A DNA stretch of 64,000 nt from Symsagittifera roscoffensis. Lineage: Eukaryota > Xenacoelomorpha > Acoela > Convolutidae. Positions 33,641-44,217 of this stretch are shown piece by piece. The stretch is from positions 11,358,812-11,422,811 of the forward strand of contig NC_087069.1 of assembly GCF_963678635.1 (NCBI RefSeq), given 5' to 3'. The notes beneath the pieces were generated by a model, which was not told the DNA's origin, ran no database searches, and saw only the letters and a program-made list of their open reading frames with translations. The translations under genes were made by a program, and so were the position numbers. Each line of letters opens with the position of its first letter. Within the stretch, counting starts at the first letter, position 1.

Positions 33641-35146
33641 TGCTTATCTTCCTACGTTAGCTTATTGCCATGGCTCTCGCGATAAAAAAAACTGAGCCGG
33701 AAACGTACTCCGCGTCGGCTGTTCCTAAAAGCTTATGACGGTTTCGATCGAGGAAGAATCTCAACGATTTGCTTTTGAAGAAACAGTTTCCATGCGAACT
33801 GGCATAAATAAAGGGTAGCTGAGTGGACATCCATTCCCTCTCGGTAGATTCGTGAGAAATTCATCCTTGTCGGTAATGTTTATATCGCTGAATTCAAAAT
33901 TCATTCTATCTCTATTGATGTTTCTTAGAGATGTGAACAAAACCGGTTCATCCGAAATTTGATAACGCGAATTTTGTCAGCTCCGTTCGTACACGCAAGA
34001 TCAATACCAGACTCGCTGCTGTCAGAGACTATGTCTTTCGGTTTTACTATGAGTTAACTTGCTTCCGATGACTTCTTCGCTTTTGATGACTTTTTCACTC
34101 CAAGTCATCATCAATTCCCAACTTTAAATTAAAAATCAGATTTTTGATTAAGATCACTAATAGATCATAATGAAAAAAGGACAAGATTTGAAAGAAAAGA
34201 CAAGATTTGAAAAAAAATGTACAGTTCTGTCAGATACTCGAACTGTAATTTTGTCAAATACTCAAACTGTATTTCAAACTGTATTTTTTTTGTTTTTTTT
34301 TTGTTTTCATTCGACTAATTGCTAATTTATAATATAGTTTTTCTTTGAAATACTCTATGAAGCAAAACTATTGAAGCAGGAAATTCACTTATGATTTATC
34401 AATAGCGTAATTAATATTTAGTAACCAAAGTTTCAACGACTTTTGTTACCAAAGTTTTAGCAAAACTTTTAAAACAAAATTGGTATGCAAAGTTTGTAAG
34501 CAAATTTCTTGCACTATCAATGACTACGTTTTTTTTGCTTTGGCTAACAATCGAGCTTGGTTAGAAAATTTTCAAAAAGTTGTTGGACCAGTCGGTTTGA
34601 TATCCTCAGTCGAAAGAATCCGATACCTTCAGGAGTATCTTTAGGAGATAAGTTGCAAATGGAAAAAAAAAGTTTAGGTGGCTATTTTAAAAGTTTGATT
34701 CCAGTACGCAAATTGAAAAAAATAGTAGCAAACTCTGGGTGGCATATTTCAAAAGTTTGACGAAAAACTTTCAATACAATTGATTACGATGCTACGATCA
34801 GAACATTTCAAGTGAATGAACTATCTTTGATGATTACTCTTGATCACTGAGTAGCCTTTTGCAAAGCCCCAGTCCAGGCTCTCATTCAGGAGAAACTAGT
34901 TTGCTTTTACTGTTATCAGCGCTTATTTGGGTGAGTTTTTTTTGTTTGTGAAACTGTTCACTCACTTTTTTCGGAGATTACTTTAAAAGCAATCAATTTT
35001 TGATGAATGCTCGAAGAAAAGAAGTAATTTTTTAAAAGGTACGAATGAATAGTAATGAGGTGTTTGCTGGAAAACTTTTGAATTGACTGTGAGTTTATTA
35101 ACGCAAAAAACAACTGGACATATTCTGAACAATTAAAAGTAATAGG
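33641..35146. other. Intergenic sequence
   Basis: No gene recognised. Short degenerate duplications ('gacaagatttgaaa' x2 and 'tcaaactgta' x2-3) lie at 34190-34285. Confidence 0.45.
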
Positions 35147-35474
35147 TGTTATGAGCTACCTTCGGTGCCTCGCTACTAACATGTTATTTCTGCAGTAACT
35201 CTGCAGCTATTTCTTCATTAACCTTAACGAAGGTCATTCAGCGGCTTATGTCTAGTGCCACGTTGTGCGTGATCACCCTCTTGTTCTCTTACATCGTTGT
35301 TAGATGTAACATTCTCACGCTAATAAACTATCTGTTTAAATACAGGCCGTTAAAAAACTAAAATGATACTGTGTATCCTAATGTTCTACTTATCGTAACC
35401 AACTATCAAACCAATAACCAATTTATCTTTATTTATACAACCAAGTTTTGAGTCGTTTCTACTAGGCAAAAGTC

Positions 35475-36566
35475 ATGGCTCAGCCAGCAGTTCCTGTGAA
35501 TGAAGGCAGGACTGACTTGTTAAGAATCTCTCCCATCTGGGCAAATCGTTTATTAACCCGCCGTTTTGTTGGGAATCATGAATTGGCCAATTTTTCCTGG
35601 CAACTGGCCTAAAAGACAACATCATCCCACACGACATTCTTGCCGAGCCAACGGAGATCATCGACGAACCCCCTCCGAAACCAGAAACAGTCACCACTGG
35701 AAGACGCAGCGGATGCTAGTGCTCGAGACCGGGCAGCGTTCGTAGAATGAACGAGTTGTATCCAGAGCGTAGGGGAAGAGGCCCTCGAATCATCCAAAAC
35801 TGGTTTTTATCATGAGGCGGAGGCTCGCTTAAAGTCACGTCTGTTTTTTTTTTTCGTTGGGTAATGAAGGCAGGAGGCGATTTGCAGACTCCTTTCCACA
35901 CACTGACTTTAGTTTTACATCATTCGGGGATTTTCACAACAGTTACGAAACGTTGTTTAAAGTGGAAGTGGATTTCACAGTTGAACGAATTAATCTGTAC
36001 AATATTATATTCATACTAGAAAATGACTTTTTTTCTCATTTTATGCTGGACTCAGTGCTCAATTCGCACTATGTAGCTAGCCCAATGCTCAGGAGTAGGA
36101 GACACTTACAGACCTCCTCATTGGACGATTTCGACAAAGTGATGTCCAGCAACAACCTATTAAAGCCAAGACAGATCTAGATAACACTTTCAAACTTGCG
36201 TTCGAATGTGAAAAGGGGGCTAGCACGTCAGCTCAATTTCAGAAGCTACTTCCTCATAATCATTATTCAAACACCCTTGAAGTTAAACAAGAACCAACTT
36301 TTTCAATTCAGTTGTCTCGAGGGAAACGTAATTACCCTCAGAATCAAACGAATCGTCAAAATACCCAAGGTAACCAAGCTAAAAAACCATGTTACTTCTG
36401 CGGTAATCCCTTTAGTTTAGATCACAGGAAGTCTTGTCTAGCTCGAGAAGATATGTGTAGTCTCTGTAAAAAGCGTGATCATTTTGCAAAATGTTACAAC
36501 TCGTCCAAGCGACGGGTGAACTTGGTTCAAGCAGATGAGGAAACGTCAAGTCATGCGCTAGACTGA
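35475..36566 (+). pseudogene. gag: Gypsy gag remnant with two zinc knuckles
   Basis: A frame opening at ATG 35475 (MAQPAVPVNEGRTDLL), overlapping the last base of the LTR, is soon broken by stops. Coherent gag sequence resumes at about 36180 (FKLAFECEKG ...) and runs through two Cys/His knuckles: CYFCGNPFSLDHRKSC and CSLCKKRDHFAKC (36390-36500), ending at TGA 36564-36566. The second knuckle is one residue short of the CCHC norm. A ~25-bp duplication follows at 36675-36724. Confidence 0.7.
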
Positions 36567-36728
36567 AACTTCATAGATGTCGAATACGATAGCGAACCGC
36601 AATACTATGTCGTACAAGTAGAAAGTGCAGTACAGATCGACAGCATTGAGTACTCAAATTCAGCATTCAACTTCGGTCAGGTCCTCAGCATTCAACTTCG
36701 GTCAGGTCCTAATTCTGTTACTCCACGA

Positions 36729-37309
36729 TTGATACAGGAAGTCCGGTTCCGTTCCTCAATCAATGCACTATTGACCTGTTGTTACAGCGAAATCCTTCTA
36801 TTAATTTTTGAGATGTTGAGAGGCCTCATATCGAAAACATGTATATCGATTACAATAAACGTCCCCCCTCGCCTTTTAGGGTCGATCACGATCCCTATCT
36901 CTTCTAATGGCTGGAAAGTCGAAGATGCCACTTTTCTCATTTCCGTAAACCGGATACGTAATCTTCTGGGTCTGGACCTTCACGAGAAACTGGGATTGTT
37001 GAAAACCCAAGTGAGGGCTAAACCCATTCATCTGCTTGAGGACACGTCACAAGATCCGGCATAGGAGTACTGGAGCTCGTATTTTATCCAAACGTTACGC
37101 TCACGTGTTTAATTGTCTGGGCAGGTCCAAACACCACAAAATCTACACTAACTTAAAAATTTCTCTTATCCTTCGTCAAGTTAAAGGTCGTAAAGCTCCA
37201 ATATATATTCAAGATAGAGTTGCGAATGAAATCAAAATATTAATAGAACTGGGTCATATTGAGAAATTGGATAAGTGTACGACAGATCACTTTATTGCAC
37301 CCATCGTGC
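36729..37309 (+). pseudogene. pol: Gypsy protease and RT N-terminus remnant
   Basis: 36729-37064 ends with VNRIRNLLGLDLHEKLGL, resembling the C-terminal LLG(R/L)D motif of Gypsy proteases. In a different frame, 37090-37309 reads GRKAPIYIQDRVANEIKILI and then HIEKLDKCTTDHFIAPIV, the characteristic start of Gypsy RT. The catalytic part of RT is absent because of the deletion to the LTR. Confidence 0.7.
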
Positions 37310-37527
37310 TGTGCTTGATCACTCTCTTGTTCTCTTATTTCGCTGTTAGATGTAACATTCTCTCGCTATTAAACTCTCTGATTAAATACAGGCCTTTAAA
37401 AATACTAAATTGATTTTGTGTATCCTTTTGTTCTATTTATCGTAACCAACTATTGAACCAATAAGCAGTTTTTATTTATTTAAACAACCAAGTTTTGAGT
37501 AGTTACTACTGGGCAAATGTCAGTAGG

Positions 37528-38596
37528 TTCAAACCAATTGTTTAAAAAAATGCTACGCTTAACTTTAATTCACTTCGAAATATGTTTGAGATCGGAGTTG
37601 AGATCACCGGGGTTAAGACCGGGATTTACGTCACGTTGATTACTTTAGAGATAAGAAAGTGAAGGAAAAAAACAGGGATCGCCATTGGTGGTTTGGCGAT
37701 ATTCATTGCCACAATAGCAAATTTATTGCTAGTTTATCGCTAGTTTGGTTGGTTTTCAGCGATAAAAATCTATCAAAGAAGCGAAAAAAGTGAACTCCCG
37801 GTGTGCGATCTGGCAACCATCAACTTAATAGACATTTTTGGTACGAGCCCTTAGTTTTTAGCGCTGATTTTGTACGGAATCATTACTGAGATATCTCTGA
37901 AAAAATGCAGTTTTGCTAAAACCTCTGAATCATACATGATTTAATTCTGTAAAATAGCGATTGGTGGGATACTACAAAAAAAGCGATAGCTAATGGTAGA
38001 ATTCTACCCCAGAACCCTCTATTGAAAATACAAAATGCAATATCAGCTTCAGAAAACAATCAGGACTCCTAAAACAAACATAAACAATGATTAAACTTTT
38101 GTGTTTTTAGAAGCTCGTCTAAGCATGACCAATTTATTGTCATTAGATTTTGTAGCTTGTTTTTTTTATCTTAGAGGTTATGTTTTTCAAGAATAATTTC
38201 TGATGATTTTTTAGATAATTTAGCAGTTTTTGTTCGATCAAGAATTGATTGTATGAAGTTGTTTTTCTTTTCTGTCTTGTATTCTGTTCAGATTTCATTC
38301 CAACTTTTATGTTATTCAGTCAAAATCAGCGCCAAAGAGTTTCATAAATTCAAGTGCCAGCCCAAAAAGTTATCAAATATTGTTGTTCCAATACGAATCA
38401 CAAATTTGAATGCCTGAGGCTAATAAAGAAATAAATTGTTTTTGCTGGCAAAAATGAACCAAATCAACAACTCCGCTGCTCGGCGGTAGTAGTAGGTCCT
38501 CATTTTGCACCATTAAGCTAAAATATTATAAAATTTTTAAGTGGATATTTTGAAGCTTTTAAATAATCAAACCTTTTGATATATATCAAAAACTCA
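37528..38596. other. Intergenic sequence
   Basis: No gene or named repeat recognised. Confidence 0.45.
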
Positions 38597-38722
38597 AGAA
38601 AATCATACAACTTATCGAAACAGAACGTTTTATCTTGAATGCCATCGGACACCAACCAAGTTAAGCAAACTAAATATGCTGATGGCAATTTTTTTATCAG
38701 TTTTGATAATGTCGTCTCTTAC

Positions 38723-38809
38723 CTGTGATGATCGTAATGAGTATGATTGCATGTGTTTTGTAGTTCGGCTCTGCCAATAACTTTGCATACTTTTTTGATG
38801 CTTCTCTTA
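38723..38809 (-). CDS. Candidate 87-nt exon, duplicate A
   Basis: On the minus strand a pyrimidine-rich acceptor (TTGTTTTTTATCAG) precedes 87 nt that end at a strong CAG|GTAAGA donor. In the open phase it reads REASKKYAKLLAEPNYKTHA then IILITIITG. The length is a multiple of 3, so inclusion or skipping would keep the frame. The parent gene is not identified; flanking exons were not found. Confidence 0.35.
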
Positions 38810-38994
38810 CTGATAAAAAACAACAATTGTTTCCATTTGCCACAATTCTCTTAGTAGAACACACGTAAGAAAATCAAACAAGTTATCGAATAAGAACGTT
38901 TTATCTTCAACCCCATCGGACACCAACCAAGATTTGCAAACTAATTATGCTAATGGCGAATTTTTTTATCAGTTGTGATAATGTCGCCTCTTAC

Positions 38995-39081
38995 CTGTGA
39001 TGATCGTAATGAGTATGATTGTATGTGTTTTGTAGTTCGGTTCTGCCAACATCTTTGCATACTTTTTTGATGCTTCTCTTA
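38995..39081 (-). CDS. Candidate 87-nt exon, duplicate B (acceptor mutated)
   Basis: Same length, donor and reading frame as duplicate A, with KMLAEPNYKTHT in place of KLLAEPNYKTHA. The base corresponding to the acceptor G is C (ATCAC instead of ATCAG), so this copy would need another acceptor, such as the AG four bases inside. If A is expressed, B may be a decaying or alternatively used duplicate. Confidence 0.3.
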
Positions 39082-39220
39082 GTGATAAAAAAAAACAACC
39101 TTTATTTCCTCTTGCCACAATTCTTTTGGTAGAACAGATACATTGTTTTTGTGATATCACTTGGCATTTTTGATTTAGTTTTTTTCTAGGGTATTTGTTG
39201 TCATCACTTCCACCACACAT

Positions 39221-39609
39221 ATTTAACTTACTTGCGAGTCTTGCGTGTGTAACCTTGCAATTGCGAGTCTGTAAATCTTGCGTATTTAACCTCTCTCTCC
39301 AACACGTTACCTACCATCGAGATAGTCAAATGAGAGTGATGTCTGTTTCATAGTATTCTTCCGAGTAAGTTTTTTCCAGATAAGTATCGTCACTGTCGCC
39401 AAGAATTGCGTTTTGTCGAAATTAGATTCAACGGTTAACTTCAAATTAATTTTTTTTATTTCGTCTTGATTACTTTTACAATTCTTACGCTTGGTCGTTC
39501 ATAGATTACATTTTTGTTTCAAACTCTGCAGATCGTGCGATAGTATCTTCACTATAATTCTATTCAAAAATTATTCCCCAACGAAAACTTCCGTGATTAC
39601 TTGTGGATC
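39221..39609. other. Intergenic sequence
   Basis: Nothing recognised. Confidence 0.4.
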
Positions 39610-40660
39610 TACAATCCATTTAAAATCAATTTGTTGAATTTGTGTTTTCTGATCTTTGAACCAATTGTTCCGGGCCGAATGCAGCGGTTTTTTTCATTCT
39701 GAAATCTGTGCCAGATTTGATTAGCATTTTTTGGAGCTGACTTGAAATCTTTTCGATGACCTTCATACTTTTTTGAGTATATTCGGTACGTTTCCAATAT
39801 CGATGATCCAATCAAGAAACGACTTAGAGTAAACGCTTCGTAGCTATCAAAGCCATGCGAAACTGATGTGAGAGGTCTTCGGTTTAGAATGCATATTTAC
39901 CAAATTTCTTCAATACGTTCTTTATCCGAGTGTTGGAAGGTGACAGCAGTCGTCATAGATTGAATAGTGAAGAAAACATGTTAAGCAAACCTTTTTGTGA
40001 GAATCTTTCGATTGGCTTATCCTTCATCTGAGAGTCTGCTAATTTATCCAATTCTATGTTCCATTCGATTTCCAGATCCCACGCTTCCTTCTGCTATGTT
40101 TCAGATATCTCTGTAATATTACTTTGAAACTTCGTCAGCCTGAAGTTCCTTTGTTTAAACTTTAAAATACTTGTTGTTTGAGGTTATCATTGCTTGATTT
40201 TATGAAATCATCCATATAGAATTGATTCAACTTGCGCTGTGGGTTTTCAATTTCCAATGATTTAGTCAGTGCATAATTTGCACAAGTTTGTGAACTTCAG
40301 GCTTTAATTGTATGTCTTTTTCATTTGTATATCAACATTTGGTCGTTTTTCTTTCGGATATCTGGATGTAAATCCAGAAAACCTGTATCTTTTTTTTTTC
40401 ACCTTGAATCTCAGACAATGTGCATCTATTTTTTCAAGTTGACTTGAGGAAAAATTTGCTCATGACGGCGGTGGTTGCGAGTTTTTTATCGAAATTTGAA
40501 CAAGGTCCCTGTAAACTTCTGCAACAAATCTGGTCCAGGCAATAATTCATCATTCAATTATTTTCCTTCATACTTCGATTTCCATAACAAACTCCTCCTC
40601 CGACTTTCCCTTGTTTTGGATATGTCACTTTGAGACGCGTTACCATTGAGTTTTTTTTTC
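39610..40660 (-). pseudogene. pol: Old BEL/Pao reverse transcriptase remnant
   Basis: Read on the minus strand through several frameshifts: LLPGPDLLQKF near 40545, then TCANYALTKSLE, the catalytic YMDD at 40207-40218 within NQFYMDDFIKS, GFRLTKFQSN near 40130, and a decayed segment further down. The motif order matches Pao RT and the 23-27 kb element, but the sequence is far more eroded and clearly a different, older insertion. No LTRs were identified. Confidence 0.75.
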
Positions 40661-41078
40661 GAGATCCGTTTTTATCGGTTCAAGACTCTTTGCTTTTTTT
40701 CGTCAAATTTAGCGAGCCTTCTTTCAGAGACCCAAGTTGCCCCACGACACTTCCACAATTGTTTGAAGAACTTACTTGATCCTTCGACATATCCAACGTC
40801 TCATCTGCATCTTCGAATTTGGTTGAGATTGTAGGATTTGATGCACAAGTGAAGTTTTCCGTGGAATTTTTTAACGGTTTCATTGACATCATTTTATCTT
40901 TTCTAGGTAATAATTAGTTTAATGTCTTTTCAAACTGAATGAAAAGTGTTGTTAGAAAGTAATCAACTGAAAAATGGATTTTAAAACGTCTAGATAGATG
41001 AAATGGGTTTACCATTTGTCTAAAAAACCTCTTTTTAGGAATTCCCCTTTTCCGGAGTTTTTAGTAGCTAATTTTTTA
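40661..41078. other. Intergenic sequence upstream of micro-exon gene
   Basis: A minus-strand frame at 40680-40892 has a Ser/Asn-rich product but no recognised motif; not called. Confidence 0.35.
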
Positions 41079-41531
41079 ATGAAGAAGGTTTTAATAATTT
41101 TGCTGGTGTACGTTTCACTGGTTGCTCAGGTAACTTTAAAACAGAAATTCGTAAATGATTACTAATTTTTATATGTTTACCCAATGAATCTTTTTTCAGA
41201 TCCAGTTGCAAATTTCACAGGTACGACTTAGTTCGCTTGCTCTGGCCATTTAATAAAAAAATTACATTCAAAAAAATGCGAGTTCAGTAAACCTTTTGAT
41301 CTGAAAAACGAAGAAATTTTCAAGCAGTTCCTATTTTTGTAGTTGATTTCCAAATTGTTTATATTTTTTCATTTTCAATCAAGGTTTGGACGAGTGATCC
41401 GCAACAAAATAAAGTAAACTAATTAGTTTTATCTCAATTTGTGACAAAAAAACTGATAGTTTTTTTAACAAGTCGCTAAAATTGTATTTGAAAATAAATA
41501 TTATCTTCGTTTCTTTTAGATCCTTAAACAG
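41079..41531 (+). CDS. Candidate micro-exon gene for a secreted peptide (5' part)
   Basis: Exon 1 (41079-41129, 51 nt) starts at ATG and encodes a signal-peptide-like MKKVLIILLVYVSLVAQ, ending CAG|GTAACT. Exon 2 (41200-41220, 21 nt) sits between TTTTTTCAG and GTACGA and encodes IQLQISQ. Exon 3 (41520-41531, 12 nt) sits between TTTCTTTTAG and GTGCAT and encodes ILKQ. All are multiples of three, in phase 0, and exons 2 and 3 both begin ATC and end CAG. Signal peptide plus symmetric micro-exons is the hallmark of the micro-exon genes described in schistosomes; homology to those is not implied. No terminal exon was found, so the gene is incomplete here. Confidence 0.4.
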
Positions 41532-41658
41532 GTGCATCTAAATTTTTTCCGTTGTTGATTGTTTTTTAATGATAGTGTTGTGGAGAATTTTTCTATTCAT
41601 TTACATTTTTTGTTTGCATCAATGAAATTTGAAAGTTTCAAAAATCTCCTGAAGCTCT

Positions 41659-41960
41659 AACCCGGGTTGACCTCCATAAACCGAAAGTGCTTATCTTACA
41701 TTTCCCGACACCGAAAATTCTTATCATACAATTACCTACATCAAAATATGGAAAAATGATAATCATACAATTTTCATACAGTTTTTAAAAAAAGTAAAAA
41801 TTTTAAAAAGTAAAATTGAAATTGCCCCAAAAATTTTTTCGTTTTTTTTCATTCTCAAATCGATTTTTTTACTCAAACAAACGTTTTCCAAAAAAATTTT
41901 GCATGCATATTTTAACTTTTTGTATGCATAACGTAGTCCACGATGCACAAAAATTGGAGT
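41659..41960. mobile_element. CCCGGG-type element, copy 4 (partial)
   Basis: Begins 'aacccgggttgacctcc' and then 'cttatcttac' / 'cttatcatacaatt' subterminal motifs. The 'cataacgtagtccacgatg' internal block lies near 41928. The right end is not recognisable. Confidence 0.5.
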
Positions 41961-42129
41961 TTTTTCCGTTTCTCTAGATAACTTTTTTTTAAACAGGCTA
42001 ATTACTTAATGCCACACTTTCAAAAGCCAAAGATTGTAAATGATAGTTCAAAAAAAGGAAATAAACTTTAACTGGAGAACTCCTGATTGCATCTATACTT
42101 GTTGCTGATAATAAAAAAAATCGATAATT

Positions 42130-42960
42130 TCAAATGACAATCAGAAACAAAAATTTCATGAACCCACAGGTCTGAATTTGATGCTGCATCAAAATTTTTG
42201 ATGTTTCTTTTTTCAATCTTGATAAAAAATAATGAAGTTCTGTAAAATACTGAAAAAAAATGTCTCCCTCATCTCTGAAAACCTCACAAATGATGGCTCT
42301 ACTAGATATCTTCTCCAGCTCAACCGTACAAAATGTTTGCTGTAGCAAAGTTGGCTGCGTTGCTAGACTCTTTCAACAAAGGCCGTTGAGCAGAAACGTC
42401 ATACAGCCCCTTTTTCTTAATTGAAAACTTCTCTACATCTATGTTTAAATGTTCATTTCCTTCATTAATCAGGTAAAGGAAAAATTTTAAAAATGGACCA
42501 CATAAAACAGAAATTAAGAACAAAACAAAACGAACAAAAACTCTTTGTAGGTTTACTACTTCACATTTAGCGAGAACCTGGTTTTTGTTTACTCTTGTCT
42601 TTGCCAATTTTGTTGCAATTATTTTTTGATTTAAGAGAAATTACTTGAAACACCTTACTTAGCTATCTGTAGCTTTACGCAATCGAGTCGATTCAAATTT
42701 TTGATAGTTTGTAGATATCATTTTTTCGTGTTTCAAAATTGAATTTTTTTTCTCATTAATCGTCTTCTTGTTTACCAGCCATTCTTTTTTTTCTGATTCA
42801 AATGTCGTTAAGCTATTTCTGATGAGATCTTTAGATCTTTCTGGCATTTTCTGGATCTGCTCTATAGAATTTCACGAGTTGTTTTTGTCTTTGCACTACC
42901 CTCCCATGATCTTAACGAAATTTGATTTGAATATAAGGTTTCAATTTCTCTGAAATGTTT
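42130..42960 (-). CDS. Coding-like minus-strand exons, Lys/Glu-rich (unknown)
   Basis: The segment at about 42867-42659 follows an acceptor-like CTATAG and reads QIQKMPERSKDLIRNSL ... FESEKKEWLVNKKTINEKK, a charged helical or coiled-coil type sequence ending in TAG. Further downstream on the same strand, NEGNEHLNIDVEKFSIKK (about 42470) runs in one frame and VELEKISSRAIICEVFRDEG (about 42320) in another, so either a splice or a frameshift lies near 42330-42345. The amino-acid makeup is more protein-like than neighbouring frames, but no family is recognised and the exon structure is unresolved. Confidence 0.25.
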
Positions 42961-43059
42961 CAGATGTTTTGAAAGATGTCTCTGACAAAATTTTTGATAA
43001 AATATACGAGCAACTTTTACTTGACGTAAAATCAATATTTTTGAAATCATCGGAGTATC

Positions 43060-43135
43060 TCAGTCCATCTATGTCTAAACGAAGCTCTGAATGTTTCGAC
43101 TACCTTTTGAGGTGTATGGAGCAAAAAATAACTAA
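43060..43135. repeat. Dispersed repeat shared with 20770-20830
   Basis: 'gaagctctgaatgtttcgac' and 'tatggagcaaaaaataac' recur, with changes, in the same order at about 20774-20828. Confidence 0.65.
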
Positions 43136-43509
43136 GTTTTAACAGTTTAAATTATGCTACTGTAAGCTATTAAGCTGTTAAAATAAGCTATAGCAAGTCT
43201 GCTTGCTAGCTTTAATAGCTCGAATTAAAACTTAAAATCAAAAAATCAATTCTCAATACTGGGGCAATTTTTTGAGAGTTTCTTATGTCGTTCAAATCAC
43301 ATATGTAAAGGATCTGATATGATATATCACTAGTCCGATTCCGATGATTATTTGTGACACCTGATTTTGCATGAAAAAAATGATAAAAACAGAAAAAATG
43401 ATCGGAACAAAACAGCTTTTCAAATGAAGATTAGTTTTGTTCTTTCATTAGACTGACATTGTTCAACAAGAGACAACAAAAGCATGAAATGTAGTTTGCG
43501 TAGTAATAA

Positions 43510-44217
43510 ATGGTTTATTTGATGTTTAGAGAGAGTCAGAGCAACGACGAAGTTTGTCGCAACCGGGTGCTTTTTCTAGTCTCAATTTTTCAGCTGGGAA
43601 TTGCACTTACTCTACCGACATTGGCAAAAGTCAAATTCAGTCACGTAGGAATCCACGAAACAACGGAAGCACTTTCCCTGCGTTTTTTATGGACTGTGCT
43701 ATGTCTTTCTTTGCTGCGGACTGTTGTTTTTCCTTTTTGGCACTTGAAAACACCTGAATTTATTCTTCACAAGGCATGCTGCTCAATTTGGAAGTGCCGT
43801 CCAGGCTGCTGGACTCTCGTACGAGCCTGCTGGACACGCATCCATCGCGTATGCAACAGTTTATCTCGCTCATTCCGAAGCCACACAAGACGCCCTGACG
43901 AGGAAGGTGTCGCCAGTTTTCCTAACCCGTTGCCAATGGCGAATCTTCAAATTACCACCACAGGAAATGATCTGCCAACTCAAGAATCCACAACTGCTTT
44001 CTCAGAACTTAATGAGGAAAAACCGATCGGCCAATCGGAAAACAGAGCGGACATGGGAGAGTGCACTCTTTGTTATTCCCGTGAACGAAACAAGGCTCTG
44101 ATTAAATGTGGACATGCTTTGTGTCAGGACTGTGGCGAGCAGCTGATGATGGAGGGAAATATTTGTCCTTGGTGCAGAGAACCGATCATCGGTCTAAACC
44201 CCGTCTTTCTGCCCTAA
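43510..44217 (+). CDS. RING-finger (C3HC4) membrane protein, putative E3 ubiquitin ligase
   Basis: A 235-residue frame. Residues about 20-39 and 59-79 are hydrophobic and likely membrane-spanning. A Cys/Trp/Arg-rich linker and a polar Ser/Thr-rich region follow. The C-terminus is a RING-HC finger with C185, C188, C200, H202, C205, C208, C219 and C222 (CTLC ... CGHALCQDC ... CPWC), the compact type seen in MUL1, neuralized and IAP proteins. C-terminal RINGs of this kind bind ubiquitin-conjugating enzymes; attached to membrane helices they usually act at organelle or endomembranes, which is inference here. The stop TAA follows 12 residues after the last Cys. An acceptor-like TTTAG at 43525-43529 means the first residues could be intronic and this frame a last exon. 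No frame damage is seen. Confidence 0.75.
   Translation: MVYLMFRESQSNDEVCRNRVLFLVSIFQLGIALTLPTLAKVKFSHVGIHETTEALSLRFLWTVLCLSLLRTVVFPFWHLKTPEFILHKACCSIWKCRPGCWTLVRACWTRIHRVCNSLSRSFRSHTRRPDEEGVASFPNPLPMANLQITTTGNDLPTQESTTAFSELNEEKPIGQSENRADMGECTLCYSRERNKALIKCGHALCQDCGEQLMMEGNICPWCREPIIGLNPVFLP

Larger units (their letters stand above)
35147..37522 (+). mobile_element. Ty3/Gypsy LTR element, internal-deletion derivative
   Basis: The 5' LTR (35147-35475) starts TGTTATG and ends GTCA. A partial 3' LTR (about 37310-37522) matches its last 212 bp. Flanking pentamers 'atagg' (35142-35146) and 'gtagg' (37523-37527) look like a 5-bp target duplication with one change. The interior has gag, nucleocapsid, protease and only the first part of RT before the sequence jumps directly into the 3' LTR, so most of pol and the first ~117 bp of the 3' LTR were removed in one deletion. 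Confidence 0.75.
38597..39137. repeat. Tandem duplication, 272-bp offset, carrying an exon candidate
   Basis: Two adjacent direct copies (about 38597-38863 and 38869-39137) share long blocks such as 'ccatcggacaccaaccaag' and 'ttacctgtgatgatcgtaat'. Outside the putative exon roughly one position in ten differs; inside it only four of 87. Confidence 0.85.
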
